A program made the position numbers and the translations under genes. A stretch of 64,000 bases of DNA, taken from NCBI GenBank assembly GCA_910587915.1, contig CAJUOB010000003.1:1-64000 (forward strand). Direction: 5' to 3'. The notes under the pieces are model-generated. The model was not told where the DNA came from, made no database searches, and saw only the letters and a list, made by a program, of their open reading frames with translations. Positions within the stretch are counted from its first letter, which is position 1. Each line of letters opens with the position of its first letter. This document shows positions 35,500-44,998 of this stretch, in pieces. The DNA comes from an uncultured Muribaculaceae bacterium (GTDB lineage: Bacteria > Bacteroidota > Bacteroidia > Bacteroidales > Muribaculaceae).

Positions 35500-36285
35500 C
35501 TATCCGTTTAAAGTTTGTACTCCGCCGCCGTTCACCATCAGGGTCTGACCGCTCACCCACGCCGATGCCGGCGATGCGAAAAACAATACCGCTCTGGCAA
35601 TGTCGGCAACCTCGCCGAGGCGTTTTATCGGGGTATGAGCGAGCATTGCCGCTTCCAATTCGGGTGTGAGAACTGTGGCAAGGGCATGTGTGCGAGTGGC
35701 TCCGGGCCCGACATTGTTTATGCGTATGCCCATAGGGCCGTAGTCGTATGCAAGGTTGGCTGCCATATGATTGAGCGCCGCTTTCGATGAGGCATAGATT
35801 GCCATGTCGGCTTCTTTGTTGATGCTGCTCATGGATGTGATGTTCACAATGCTGCCATAGCCCGATTTCTGCATATATGGGGCGACCAGTTTGCATAATT
35901 GCCATGGCGCGAATACATTGATGGCATATATCCGCTCCACATATGCGCGGTCGATCTTAAATGGATTCTCGCGCCCACCGCCGCCCAGGCCGGCGTTGTT
36001 CACCAGTATGTTGACACTTCCGAAGGTGGTGGCTGCGAAATCCACGAGTTTGCCGAGGTCTTCCTCGAGCATCACATTGCATGCCGTCGCGGCTGCTTGG
36101 CCTCCTGAAGCGGTAATTTCGTTGGCCGTAGCTGTGGCTTTTTCTATGGATATGTCGCTTACCACAACCGATGCCCCGGCTGCGGCGAGAATGGTACATA
36201 CACCCTTGCCGATGCCATCGCCGCCACCGGTTACTATTGCAGTCTTACCCGATAAGTCGAATAGAGAGTCGATATCTTGTTTCAT
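35500..36285 (-). CDS. Short-chain dehydrogenase, 7-alpha-hydroxysteroid dehydrogenase-like
   Basis: A classical SDR of 261 residues with TGGGDGIG (19-26), NNAG (96-99), the catalytic Ser151, Tyr164 and Lys168 (ITSMSS...YASSKAA), and PGATRT. Its closest match from memory is E. coli HdhA, the NAD-dependent 7-alpha-hydroxysteroid dehydrogenase: shared segments include AGASVVVSDI, SYGTITSM-like NITSM, YASSKAA, HTPIKRLGEVADIA and SWVSGQ-like AWVSGQTLMVNGGGVQ. The D in VVVSDI favours NAD. Oxidation of bile-acid 7-hydroxyl groups is therefore plausible in a gut organism, but many SDRs look alike. It heads an operon with two small membrane-protein genes. Confidence 0.85.
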   Translation of the reverse strand: MKQDIDSLFDLSGKTAIVTGGGDGIGKGVCTILAAAGASVVVSDISIEKATATANEITASGGQAAATACNVMLEEDLGKLVDFAATTFGSVNILVNNAGLGGGGRENPFKIDRAYVERIYAINVFAPWQLCKLVAPYMQKSGYGSIVNITSMSSINKEADMAIYASSKAALNHMAANLAYDYGPMGIRINNVGPGATRTHALATVLTPELEAAMLAHTPIKRLGEVADIARAVLFFASPASAWVSGQTLMVNGGGVQTLNG

Positions 36286-36346
36286 TATATCTTTTTAATC
36301 TATGATTAATATTCCAACAATTGGCAGTGCCATAATGTTTTGCGAT

Positions 36347-36385
36347 AAAAAAACGACGCCCCGTGATTACTCTCGGGACGCCGTT
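36347..36385 (-). terminator. Terminator of the TonB/M16 operon
   Basis: On the minus strand AACGGCGTCCCG, a ten-base loop, then CGGGGCGTCGTT and a run of seven T. Two mismatches interrupt the 12 bp stem. It lies just after the M16 stop. Confidence 0.75.
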
Positions 36386-36401
36386 AGCTGTTATTGATTC
36401 T

Positions 36402-39215
36402 TTACTCCGGAAGCATCGATAGCTCCACGTGGTCGGCGGTCGGGAAATGGCTGCGACCAAAATCACGTATACTTTCGCAACTCATGGCTTCGACTATCGA
36501 TTCGTAGTTGCTGTCCATGTCGGGACCGTATTGGTCGGCCACTTTGATCACTGTTTCCCAGTAGCCGTTGCTACGGCGGTTATCGGCGATGTTTTTCAGT
36601 AGATATGCTTTCACTTTGGCAAGCTCCTCGGGGGTGGGGCCGTCGGTGAGCAGGTTGTCGATGGTCTGGCGTACCACTCCGAATACCTCTTCCTCATGTC
36701 CCGGGGCTACCTTGATATATACAGGCATGATGAAGCGCGAGGGAGTGTCGGGGCCGTTGAAGCCGGCTGTTACCGAGCAATGCGAATTTATGCCGTAGGT
36801 GAGGCCGCGCTTCTCGCGTATTTCATCCATAAGGCGGCTCTTGATAATCGAGCCGAAAGTCTGTGCGGTAAGCACATTTTCGAGGTCGTACGGGCATTCG
36901 CCGTTGAAGAACGAGTAGGTTATCGACGTCGGATTGTCGCCCATCGGATGTGTGTAGGTGTATTTTCCTTCTCCGCGGTAGAAACCATAGCCGAAATCGG
37001 CGGGTCGCTCGGTGCGTCCGGCTCCGGGTAGCGACGCTATGTAGGTCTCGACCAAAGGCCGGATGGAGTCGATGCTGAAATTGCCGGTGATGATATAGGT
37101 GAAGTCGCTCATGTCGGCAAAGCGGTCGCGGTGCAGCGCTATTATATCGTCATAGTTCACGGCATCGAGGTCGGCGGCACGTAGTTTTTCGCCGAGCGGA
37201 TGACGATTGTACACAATCGAATGGATTGTATCGCCCATGGCGATGGTGGCGTTTTTGCCGGGACGTTCCAGCTTGGAGCGGGTGCTTGCCATGAGTGCGC
37301 CGTATGCATTGTCGTCGCGGTTGATGGCCGTGGCTTTCAGGTACAGTACTTGCAGGGCAGTCTCAAGGTCGGTCGGATTGGTAATGGCAATCAGCTCTTC
37401 GGCTGTATTGCCTATCTTCACTGCCGAGCGGACATTGTGTCCGGCCAGAAGTTTGCGTAGGTCGGATGATGAATGACCGCCGAATCCGCTGATGGCCAGA
37501 ATGTCGTCGGTCATCTTGTACATGCCTTTGCGGGCGGGGTCGTAGGCCATGGCGAAACCGCCCGGGCTCACGGCATGGATCATCACTTCGTCGGGCTTGG
37601 CGTCGTTGGGGCGCAGATACACTTTGATGCCGTTCGACAGAGTGAGCAGGCGTGCTTCGAAAGCGGCGTCGGTCTCTGATTTGATGGTTCCGGCGGTGGG
37701 GTGTCCGGCCATAAGGGGACGATTGGCGAAAGTATCGACAAACGGTTCGATGGCGGCAATATCGATTGCGGCGGCATCGGCCAGAAGAGTCTCTCTGCTG
37801 AGAGCGGGAGCATCGGCCTCGGTGGCGTAGACTACGGTGATGCGGTTTCGTCCGTCGGCATTCACCAGCGCGGCCATGTAGGAGTTGACATCGGCGAGTT
37901 TAGTGGTGCGTTCCACGCCTTTGAGCATTTTGTACATCTGCTCGGTGGACGGTGCCAGGTCGCCACGGGTGAAGTTGCGTACCAGGCGTCGGGCAAGGTC
38001 GGTGTTGGTTTCGGCCGATGCGTTGGCATACTCGCTGTCGCGTCGGCTGCGCTCCGATAGCTTGGCGCGCTGCAGTTCGGTGTCGGTGAAGCCGTGGAGA
38101 GCGGCTCTCAGCAGTTCTGTGTTGAATCGTGTCAGCGACTTGCGGGCATCGTCGGCATTTTTTGCTGTCGCGCGGAACATAAGAGCATTGCGTGTCGACG
38201 ACAGCAGTAGCTGCCGTGCTCCGATGCCGAGATTGCTCCATGGGCAGTCGGGTGCATTTTCGATTTCATCCATGCGTTCCACCAGCATATGTGATATCAG
38301 GTCGCGGATATAGTCGCGGCGTATCTCCTCGATAGTGCCGAGGTCGGCGGCTGGCATTTCGGGTTCCTTGTAGTAGAGTTGCACCATGTTGTCGGCTTGC
38401 TCGGGGTCGGTGCCGCTTACAGCGATTGGCTTCTCGTTGTCGGCCACGGCCACAGGCTCGGCCTTAACCGAACGTGGCCCCGCGCTGAGGCCGGCGAAAT
38501 GGTGGCGGATAGAGGCTTCGATAGAGTCGGGATTTATATCGCCTACAACTACCACGGCTTGATTCTGTGGATGATACCACTTGTGGTAATAGGCACGCAG
38601 GGTATCGGGATTGAATCCTTCCACAACTTCGGCGAGGCCTATGGGCATGCGCTTGCCATAGATTCCGCCCTGATATATTTCGGGTGCAAGGCGTGTGAGA
38701 ATCCGTGAGCCTGCCGACGAGCGTTGGCGCATTTCGCCGCGGATCACTCCACGCTCGGCATCGATATCGGCGTCGTTGAGCAACAGACGTCCGCTCCAGT
38801 CGCCGAGAATCATCACGCACGAGTCGAGTGCCGATTGGCGCGAGGTCGGCACCTGGCATATGTTGTACACCGTCTCATCGGTCGAAGTATATGCATTGAG
38901 GTTTCGGCCGAATTTCACTCCGAGTCCCTCGAGATAGGAAATGAGGGAGTTGCCAGGGAAATGCTCGGTGCCGTTGAAGCACATATGCTCCAGAAAGTGG
39001 GCAAGTCCTTCCTGACCATCCAGCTCATTGATAGAGCCCACGCGCTGTGCTATAAAGAAATCGGCTTGTCCGGCAGGTGTATTGTTCTGCTGTATGTAGT
39101 AAGTGAGGCCGTTGGGCAGTGTGCCGGTGCGCACTGCCGGATTCAGAGGTATCGGGTTGGCCGCCGATGCGGCGAGTGCCGATGCCAGAAGAAATGTGGT
39201 TGCGAAAAATTTCAT
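36402..39215 (-). CDS. M16-family zinc metalloprotease, two-lobed
   Basis: A periplasmic insulinase-type peptidase. It has a signal peptide (MKFFATTFLLASALAASA). The inverted zinc motif HFLEH (73-77) is in the first lobe, with MRQRSSAGSRILTR and the downstream Glu region near 150. Two further M16 domains follow; the second catalytic-like lobe (from about 500) lacks an HxxEH, as usual for the inactive half. Length 937 is normal for Bacteroidales M16. It starts 30 bases after the DUF6850 stop, so it is the last gene of the TonB-receptor operon and may process what that system imports or displays. Confidence 0.93.
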   Translation of the reverse strand: MKFFATTFLLASALAASAANPIPLNPAVRTGTLPNGLTYYIQQNNTPAGQADFFIAQRVGSINELDGQEGLAHFLEHMCFNGTEHFPGNSLISYLEGLGVKFGRNLNAYTSTDETVYNICQVPTSRQSALDSCVMILGDWSGRLLLNDADIDAERGVIRGEMRQRSSAGSRILTRLAPEIYQGGIYGKRMPIGLAEVVEGFNPDTLRAYYHKWYHPQNQAVVVVGDINPDSIEASIRHHFAGLSAGPRSVKAEPVAVADNEKPIAVSGTDPEQADNMVQLYYKEPEMPAADLGTIEEIRRDYIRDLISHMLVERMDEIENAPDCPWSNLGIGARQLLLSSTRNALMFRATAKNADDARKSLTRFNTELLRAALHGFTDTELQRAKLSERSRRDSEYANASAETNTDLARRLVRNFTRGDLAPSTEQMYKMLKGVERTTKLADVNSYMAALVNADGRNRITVVYATEADAPALSRETLLADAAAIDIAAIEPFVDTFANRPLMAGHPTAGTIKSETDAAFEARLLTLSNGIKVYLRPNDAKPDEVMIHAVSPGGFAMAYDPARKGMYKMTDDILAISGFGGHSSSDLRKLLAGHNVRSAVKIGNTAEELIAITNPTDLETALQVLYLKATAINRDDNAYGALMASTRSKLERPGKNATIAMGDTIHSIVYNRHPLGEKLRAADLDAVNYDDIIALHRDRFADMSDFTYIITGNFSIDSIRPLVETYIASLPGAGRTERPADFGYGFYRGEGKYTYTHPMGDNPTSITYSFFNGECPYDLENVLTAQTFGSIIKSRLMDEIREKRGLTYGINSHCSVTAGFNGPDTPSRFIMPVYIKVAPGHEEEVFGVVRQTIDNLLTDGPTPEELAKVKAYLLKNIADNRRSNGYWETVIKVADQYGPDMDSNYESIVEAMSCESIRDFGRSHFPTADHVELSMLPE

Positions 39216-39245
39216 ATTGCGATTTGATAATTGATAAACAAGTTG

Positions 39246-40763
39246 TTAGAAAATCACAGCAAGTCTCACTTGCCAAGAATCGGAATGGATGGATTGTGTG
39301 TAGGTACGACGGTGCCAGTCGGCCGACAGGCGGAGCATGTAGCGGTCGGCGATAGTGCGTGCTATTCCCAGTGCCACACCTCCACCGGTCTGGGCATTTA
39401 CTGCCAGATCATGGCAGTGGAGTTCGATGGCTTCGAGTTGTCTCATCTCGGAGTCCGATCCGGCTTCCGTAAAGGTCATCGCGCAGTCGAAAGGGCGGTA
39501 GAAGACCGCGTCGGCCCCTGCACTGAAAAGCCATCTGTGCGGTAGCACAAAGTCCGTGCCTGCGCCGATGCTGACCGTAATATCGTTGACACGGCTATGA
39601 CGCCATGGCTCGACATAGGTGGTGACGCGCCTGTGCCACGTTGCGTCGGCCATTGCCGAGAAGCGGCTGCCGTTGCCGAAATACAATCCCCACATGCCTT
39701 TCGCACCGGCCGATGTGCCGTTGTCGGCATACATGGCATTCGATCCTATCTGCGGATATATGCCGGCTGAGGCATCGCCGAATATGTTCTCGCTCCCGTG
39801 GCGACGGTATGCGCTGAAATGTGCCGATCCTCCGGCATAGGTGTGTGCACCGGGCTGCAGCCAGCCGCACTCGACTTCTATCGACTTATGCCAGGCCGAT
39901 GCCATGGGAAGCTTGTTGAGACCGGTGAGAATATTGTCGAACGAGAACCGGCTCAGGGCGCACGACGCGAATACACCCTGTCCGGCCGAGGGGTAGAAAT
40001 CTGCCGATACACCGTAGCGGTAGCCATCGTAGTAGGTCGACAAGGCGTCGCCACCGAAGCGGTTATAGTGTGTGGCCATGCCGGTGAGATGGAATATCTT
40101 GTCGACGCCCATCTCGCTTTTGAAATCTATGTCGTTGGTCTGCTTGTATTTGCGGAAGTTAAGCGATATGCCTGCATGGTAGCTTTGACCGATGGCATAG
40201 GCTATGCCGACGGCAGCATCGAGTTTGCCGACCACATTTTTGGGTCGAGGGTCGACGTCGCGGTAGGCCAGGGTGGCCTCGTAGCTTAGTTCGGCCCCCC
40301 AGGCCCATCGGCCTTTGTGGTCGGCGTATCCGCCGCTGAATGCATATTTTTCCTGCTTCATGTCGCCGCCTACCGAGTCGGCGAGTAAGTAGGGATATAC
40401 AATGCCCGGGTCGGCAGTCTCGCACCACACGGCATCTTCTACCGAGCCGTTGAGATACCGGGCTGCGCCCCATAATGTCGACGAGCGGTATTTGGTGTAT
40501 GTGTCGGCTCCGGCACTCCATGCATGTTCGCCCGACCCCAGCCGGGTGTCGACGTCGCCGTGGTCGGTGCGCGATGTATAGGCACCGTCGACGCGGGTCA
40601 GACCTGTCGACATGCGCCATTGGTTTATGGCCGGGTTGCGGTAGGGGAGTGTGGCCATGTGCCATACCCCCAGGCGCTCTTCGCCCAGACTTGCCGTTAC
40701 CTGACTATCGGAGGCTGCGGCACTGATTGCGCTTGCGAGTAATATCAGAGTGGCGGTTCTCAT
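39246..40763 (-). CDS. DUF6850-type outer-membrane beta-barrel protein
   Basis: It has a signal peptide (MRTATLILLASAISAAAS) and then about 490 residues of alternating aromatic and polar strands (for example RWAWGAELSYEATLAYRDV and AGISLNFRKYK), ending in an aromatic-hydrophobic strand (QVRLAVIF), a typical barrel C-terminus. From memory it fits the DUF6850 barrel family that accompanies DUF4876. The frame opens at 40862, but the ATG at 40763 overlaps the DUF4876 stop by four bases and starts the signal peptide. Role unknown; probably a pore or partner of the receptor. Confidence 0.82.
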   Translation of the reverse strand: MRTATLILLASAISAAASDSQVTASLGEERLGVWHMATLPYRNPAINQWRMSTGLTRVDGAYTSRTDHGDVDTRLGSGEHAWSAGADTYTKYRSSTLWGAARYLNGSVEDAVWCETADPGIVYPYLLADSVGGDMKQEKYAFSGGYADHKGRWAWGAELSYEATLAYRDVDPRPKNVVGKLDAAVGIAYAIGQSYHAGISLNFRKYKQTNDIDFKSEMGVDKIFHLTGMATHYNRFGGDALSTYYDGYRYGVSADFYPSAGQGVFASCALSRFSFDNILTGLNKLPMASAWHKSIEVECGWLQPGAHTYAGGSAHFSAYRRHGSENIFGDASAGIYPQIGSNAMYADNGTSAGAKGMWGLYFGNGSRFSAMADATWHRRVTTYVEPWRHSRVNDITVSIGAGTDFVLPHRWLFSAGADAVFYRPFDCAMTFTEAGSDSEMRQLEAIELHCHDLAVNAQTGGGVALGIARTIADRYMLRLSADWHRRTYTQSIHSDSWQVRLAVIF

Positions 40764-42040
40764 CGCGGCATGGGAGTTACACCATCGTAGGTCAACTGTG
40801 TGCACTTGGTGCCGGCTGCGTCCATGGCGGTGCCTTGCAATTCTATTTCCGAGGCTATGCACATGGGGTTGAAGTCCTCGCTGGAATTGTTTGTGTCCTT
40901 TAAGACGGCGCGTCCGTCGTCGGCGACATATAGCAGTTTGCGGCGCACGCTATGGAAGTAGCGGGTCTTGTCGTGGTCGATTGTGCCGCAATTGGTCCAT
41001 CCGCAGTCTATCGACGGGTCGCATACCTGCCATGCGTAGTTCGACGCCACCGATGTTGTCACGGCGTCTACAATCCATTCGTTAGGCAGGCGGTAGGCAC
41101 TCTGCGACATCGGGAAGGTACCTGCAATGGTCACCTGGTCGTATTCGTAGGTGTAGAGGTAATCTTTGAGGTAGGTATCGCGGTCCACCGGTATGCGGGC
41201 TATGCCGAAGGTACGGAAGCCACGGTTGTGGAGAACCCAGAACGACAGAGTGTAGCAGTACCATTTGTCGAGGTTTGCCACCGGTCCGTCGATGTCCATG
41301 TTGTTCGGCTTGGTGGATATGTCGTACCATTCGAAATCGGCCTTCGACAGGTCGAAAGAATTGGGATTTGCCACCCGGTGGTCTATGCCTGTGTCGGCCA
41401 GCAAGAGGTATTCGCCGGGTTGGACGGGCACGTCGGTGCCGTTGCCGGGCACCGTGTAGAGGGCCTGTACGGTCATGGCCTCGGGCATAATGTCGGGGTT
41501 GTAGTTGTATTTCTGGGTGGTGGTGAATTTCGACTCGAAGAGTGTGATGCCGTCGGCGTATATCACATGGTCGGTATTGTTGTAGAGTTTCACATAGTCA
41601 TCGCCATTATATTGGTTGCCGGAGCTGAGCAAGGTTCCGGTGAAGAATACCTCGGCGATGATGAGATCGTCGGTTTCGATGCTGTTATAGGCCTGCAGGA
41701 TAATGTCGGTCGACGCGCCGTTGATGTTTACCGATGCCTTATTGGCTCGGAGAGAGCTCTCGGCGGCTCCCGGCATAAGTACCCGCGCCGTGAAAGCCAC
41801 ATCGTAGAGGCCGGGCATAAGCGCTATTTCGGAAGTGACGGCAAACTCCTGAGTCTTGCCGGTGGCGATATTGCGGAAGGAATAAAGGCGGTCGACCACA
41901 TCGGCGCCGTCGGGCAGTTCGGGCATCTCCACAGTCACATGTACCTCGGTGCGGCTCACTTCGCCGGAGTTAAGGTCGTCGGCGCATCCTGCGGATGCTG
42001 CACAAAGAATCAAAGCAGCAATTAGTCGTAATATTTTCAT
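40760..42040 (-). CDS. DUF4876 surface lipoprotein with lamin-tail-like domain
   Basis: It has a lipoprotein signal (LCAASAGC), with acidic DD after the Cys, often seen on surface-exposed Bacteroidota lipoproteins. An N-terminal beta domain (EVHVTVEMPELPDG...) precedes a region like the lamin-tail domain (LIIAEVFFTGT...DDYVKLYNNTDHVIYADGITLFE, about 145-190). The rest is unassigned. The 426 residues fit DUF4876. It begins 20 bases after the TonB-receptor stop and overlaps the DUF6850 gene by four. Probably it caps or feeds the receptor; this is inference from the operon. Confidence 0.85.
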   Translation of the reverse strand: MKILRLIAALILCAASAGCADDLNSGEVSRTEVHVTVEMPELPDGADVVDRLYSFRNIATGKTQEFAVTSEIALMPGLYDVAFTARVLMPGAAESSLRANKASVNINGASTDIILQAYNSIETDDLIIAEVFFTGTLLSSGNQYNGDDYVKLYNNTDHVIYADGITLFESKFTTTQKYNYNPDIMPEAMTVQALYTVPGNGTDVPVQPGEYLLLADTGIDHRVANPNSFDLSKADFEWYDISTKPNNMDIDGPVANLDKWYCYTLSFWVLHNRGFRTFGIARIPVDRDTYLKDYLYTYEYDQVTIAGTFPMSQSAYRLPNEWIVDAVTTSVASNYAWQVCDPSIDCGWTNCGTIDHDKTRYFHSVRRKLLYVADDGRAVLKDTNNSSEDFNPMCIASEIELQGTAMDAAGTKCTQLTYDGVTPMPR

Positions 42041-42060
42041 AATAGGTTGTTTACCGGTTG

Positions 42061-44838
42061 TTAAAACGTGAAATTGGCTTCCATGCCGAAATATGGACTC
42101 GATGTGCGGCGGATTGTGAGCCCATTGACAGTATATTCGGGCAGATAATCGATTATGCGGTTGACAAAGGCCGAAATCTTAAGTATACGCCCTATCTGTT
42201 TGGTCGCTTTGAGATTTATGTACACGGCGGGAGGAACGGTCTGTGTGGCGTAGGCCTGCTCGTTGTAGTGCTTCACCAGATACTGGAGCATGAGGTCGTT
42301 CCGGCTGTCGTCGGTGTAGGGGTGCAGCTGCCCGTCGGCTGCCGAGATATACTGCGACGGCGTTCCGTTGTCGCGCAGACGGGTGGTTTTGAGATACCAC
42401 ATGCACTGTATGGATGTGGAAAAGACCAGTCCCCACCGTGGTATCTGGGTGTCGAACATGAAGTTGGTGTTGAATTGCTCGTTGATGCGTCCGTCGTTGG
42501 TATCGTAGAGGCCTACATATAGGTCGCTCACCGCCGTACCGCCTACGACATCATTGACGGTCGCGAACAGCTGCTGTGAGTTGGAGTAGCGGCTACGGAA
42601 CCATGCGCCGTTGATTATCAGTGAAGTGCGAAGAGCCTGCCAGCGTACGGTGTTGATCTGGTACTCGATGCCTTTCTTATCGATACGGCTGCCGTTGGTT
42701 ACGCGGCGGAAGCCGTCGAGTATGCGGGTGTCGGTGTAGGGCAGGTCCTCGAGTGCCGGCGGGGCCGAGAGCGAACCGGGAATTATCACCGAGCTGTCGT
42801 AGCGGCGCAGGGCATACGAATTGTAGACGGTCGAATATCGGTAGCCGGAATTCATGCGCTCATTGAAGAATGTCACCGACAGACGGTTGCCACCCCAGTC
42901 GGCGCCCAAGCGGATTTCCCACTTGTGGTTGCGGGCAGCCTTCAGATCGTAGTTGGTGGGATCGTCGATATATGTGCGTAGATTCACACGGCTATTGTTC
43001 AGTGGGTCGGTCGTATCGTAGTAGTTGAGCTGGATCATGTCGTTGTAGTGCACCTGGGGGTAGAGATAGTCCACAGTCGGCATCTTTGTGGTGAGGCCGT
43101 AGCCTCCGGCGAGCAGCAGCGACATGGGCTGTCCGCCGGTACTGAACGATGGAAAGCGGAAAACCGCATTGAGCCGCGGGTCGACATATACTTTCCCGGA
43201 AAGACGGAACCGGCGGTCTAGGCCGGCGAGCTGTATGGTGCGGGCGCCTATCTGCATCTCGAGGGTCGATGGACCGAGCAGAGCCTTGATGTTGTCCTCG
43301 GCATATATCGACACCACATTGAGTGCGGGTATGTCCTTGTATGCTCTCGGTCGGGTGGTCCACGATGCGCTCAGTGGGCGCGTGAGATCATAGACCTGTC
43401 CGTCGCCGTAGTTCTTTGCCAGACTCCATTCGGCACCGGCTTTGTAGGAATGGCTCCATGTGCCAAATCCGAGTTTACCATCGGCACGGAGCTTTACAAA
43501 GAGGGCGAGCGGTTTACCATCGCTGACGTAGTCGGCAATATATTCGCCCAGCAGATAGTGGCCATCGTGCACACCCTCGGTCATGGTGGTGGGGGCAACC
43601 GAAGCTCGTTGCGGTGCAACCTGCTTGCGGCGTGTGAGCCGGTCGTGCTGATAGCTTGCCGAGGTGTTGAGATCGATTGCATCGAGCCACGACAGCTTGT
43701 TGAGTTTGATTTTCAGGTCTGAAGTTAATGCCCAGCGGTTGTATGTGCTTTTGAATTCATCTATCTTATTGAAGTTCAAATCAGGATCGGGCTTCACATC
43801 ATCGAAAGATCCGGTGTAGTCCACTCCGACAGTCCACTCGGCAGCCACTGTCGATGGTGTGTCGCCGAAGAGCATATGTGCACGCAGCGAACCGTTGGCG
43901 CGCTTGTAGTTCTCGCGCGGGTCGCGGGGATCCGACCGTGAGTCGAGATACCCGGCGTCGGCATTGATCACATGGCGCCCTGATGCAATGCCTTTGCCTA
44001 TGGAGAAGAGCTTGCTGTATTCATCGACTTTGAAACGGGCCGACAGAGGCGTGGCTCGTCGTATACGCTTTATGTTCACCAGGCCCGATGTAAGATTGCC
44101 GTACTCTGCCGAGGGTATGCCTCGCACAATCTCCACACTCTCTATGTTGTCGGTGGATATGGTGCGCATGTCGACACCGCGGTTGGTGATATTGCGCCGT
44201 GCTTCAGGGTCGGTGCTCGCCGCCGACGGCACGCCCTGAAGATTGGCGTCGCCGTTCACCGGCGCTCCGTCGACCATGAACACCGTGCCGAGCGATGTCA
44301 TCGCATAATCGTCGGACATATCGGTTTTCTGGCCGGTTGCCGACACAGCACCAGTTTCTCGCAGGGTTATGGTGTTGGCTTTGCCCATGTCGGGGGTCTG
44401 CGATATATTGCCTGGAAGTAGCTCGAGCAGGTCGGTGAAGCTTGTCGGTTGCAGGTGTTCCATGGCCGAGCGGTCGATACGCGAGGCGCTTGTCATACCG
44501 TGCCCTTCACGCGAGGTTATGACGACTTCGCGCAGTTCGGTGGCTGTTTCGGTGAGTTTCACGTTTATATCGCCGGTATGTGGCACACGCACTGCAACCG
44601 TGTCGGTTGTATAGCCGACAAACGATATTATTATTCGGTAGTTGCCCGGCGCCAGGTTCAGGTTCCAACGGCCATGTATGTCGGTAACTGCAAACTGTTT
44701 CGACGGTTCTGCAACTACACTGGCAAATTCCACTGGCTCTCCGGTAGCGGAATCGGTCACTTTGCCGCCGATTTTCTGCGTCTGTGCTGCGCAATAGACT
44801 GGAAGTAAAAGTATTAAAATTGCAAGTATATGTTTCAT
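42061..44838 (-). CDS. TonB-dependent receptor
   Basis: An outer-membrane transporter driven by TonB. It has a signal peptide (LAILILLLPVYCAAQ), a carboxypeptidase-D regulatory-like domain (about 20-105), a plug domain (TSFTDLLELLPGN..., VFMVDGAPVNG, NIESVEIVRGIPSAEYGNLTSGLVNI, about 125-245) and a 22-strand barrel ending in a Phe strand (YFGMEANFTF). At 925 residues it is shorter than SusC proteins and has no SusD next to it. It is the first gene of the receptor-DUF4876-DUF6850-M16 operon. The ligand is unknown. A -7 box and a 12-base palindrome lie upstream. Confidence 0.95.
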   Translation of the reverse strand: MKHILAILILLLPVYCAAQTQKIGGKVTDSATGEPVEFASVVAEPSKQFAVTDIHGRWNLNLAPGNYRIIISFVGYTTDTVAVRVPHTGDINVKLTETATELREVVITSREGHGMTSASRIDRSAMEHLQPTSFTDLLELLPGNISQTPDMGKANTITLRETGAVSATGQKTDMSDDYAMTSLGTVFMVDGAPVNGDANLQGVPSAASTDPEARRNITNRGVDMRTISTDNIESVEIVRGIPSAEYGNLTSGLVNIKRIRRATPLSARFKVDEYSKLFSIGKGIASGRHVINADAGYLDSRSDPRDPRENYKRANGSLRAHMLFGDTPSTVAAEWTVGVDYTGSFDDVKPDPDLNFNKIDEFKSTYNRWALTSDLKIKLNKLSWLDAIDLNTSASYQHDRLTRRKQVAPQRASVAPTTMTEGVHDGHYLLGEYIADYVSDGKPLALFVKLRADGKLGFGTWSHSYKAGAEWSLAKNYGDGQVYDLTRPLSASWTTRPRAYKDIPALNVVSIYAEDNIKALLGPSTLEMQIGARTIQLAGLDRRFRLSGKVYVDPRLNAVFRFPSFSTGGQPMSLLLAGGYGLTTKMPTVDYLYPQVHYNDMIQLNYYDTTDPLNNSRVNLRTYIDDPTNYDLKAARNHKWEIRLGADWGGNRLSVTFFNERMNSGYRYSTVYNSYALRRYDSSVIIPGSLSAPPALEDLPYTDTRILDGFRRVTNGSRIDKKGIEYQINTVRWQALRTSLIINGAWFRSRYSNSQQLFATVNDVVGGTAVSDLYVGLYDTNDGRINEQFNTNFMFDTQIPRWGLVFSTSIQCMWYLKTTRLRDNGTPSQYISAADGQLHPYTDDSRNDLMLQYLVKHYNEQAYATQTVPPAVYINLKATKQIGRILKISAFVNRIIDYLPEYTVNGLTIRRTSSPYFGMEANFTF

Positions 44839-44848
44839 GATTTCTCTG

Positions 44849-44874
44849 CAAAATTACAGAATCGCGCATGCGCG
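44849..44874 (-). promoter_or_regulatory. TonB operon -7 box and adjacent palindrome
   Basis: TAATTTTG on the minus strand (44849-44856), ten bases before the ATG. The perfect palindrome CGCGCATGCGCG (44863-44874) lies in the spacer region. It could be a regulator site. Confidence 0.4.
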
Positions 44875-44962
44875 CGAAATCACTATTATTGAGTATTTCG
44901 AGGGATGGCGGAGGAGGTGTTTTTAATATAAAGTGGGTATTTCGGCATCGCCGGTGGCTGAG

Positions 44963-44970
44963 TAACTTTG
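44963..44970 (+). promoter_or_regulatory. -7 box of the first secreted-protein gene
   Basis: TAACTTTG, 28 bases before the ATG at 44999. The -33 position reads TTC rather than TTG. Confidence 0.45.
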
Positions 44971-44998
44971 CGGTCGGAAAAATAAACCCGATCATTCT

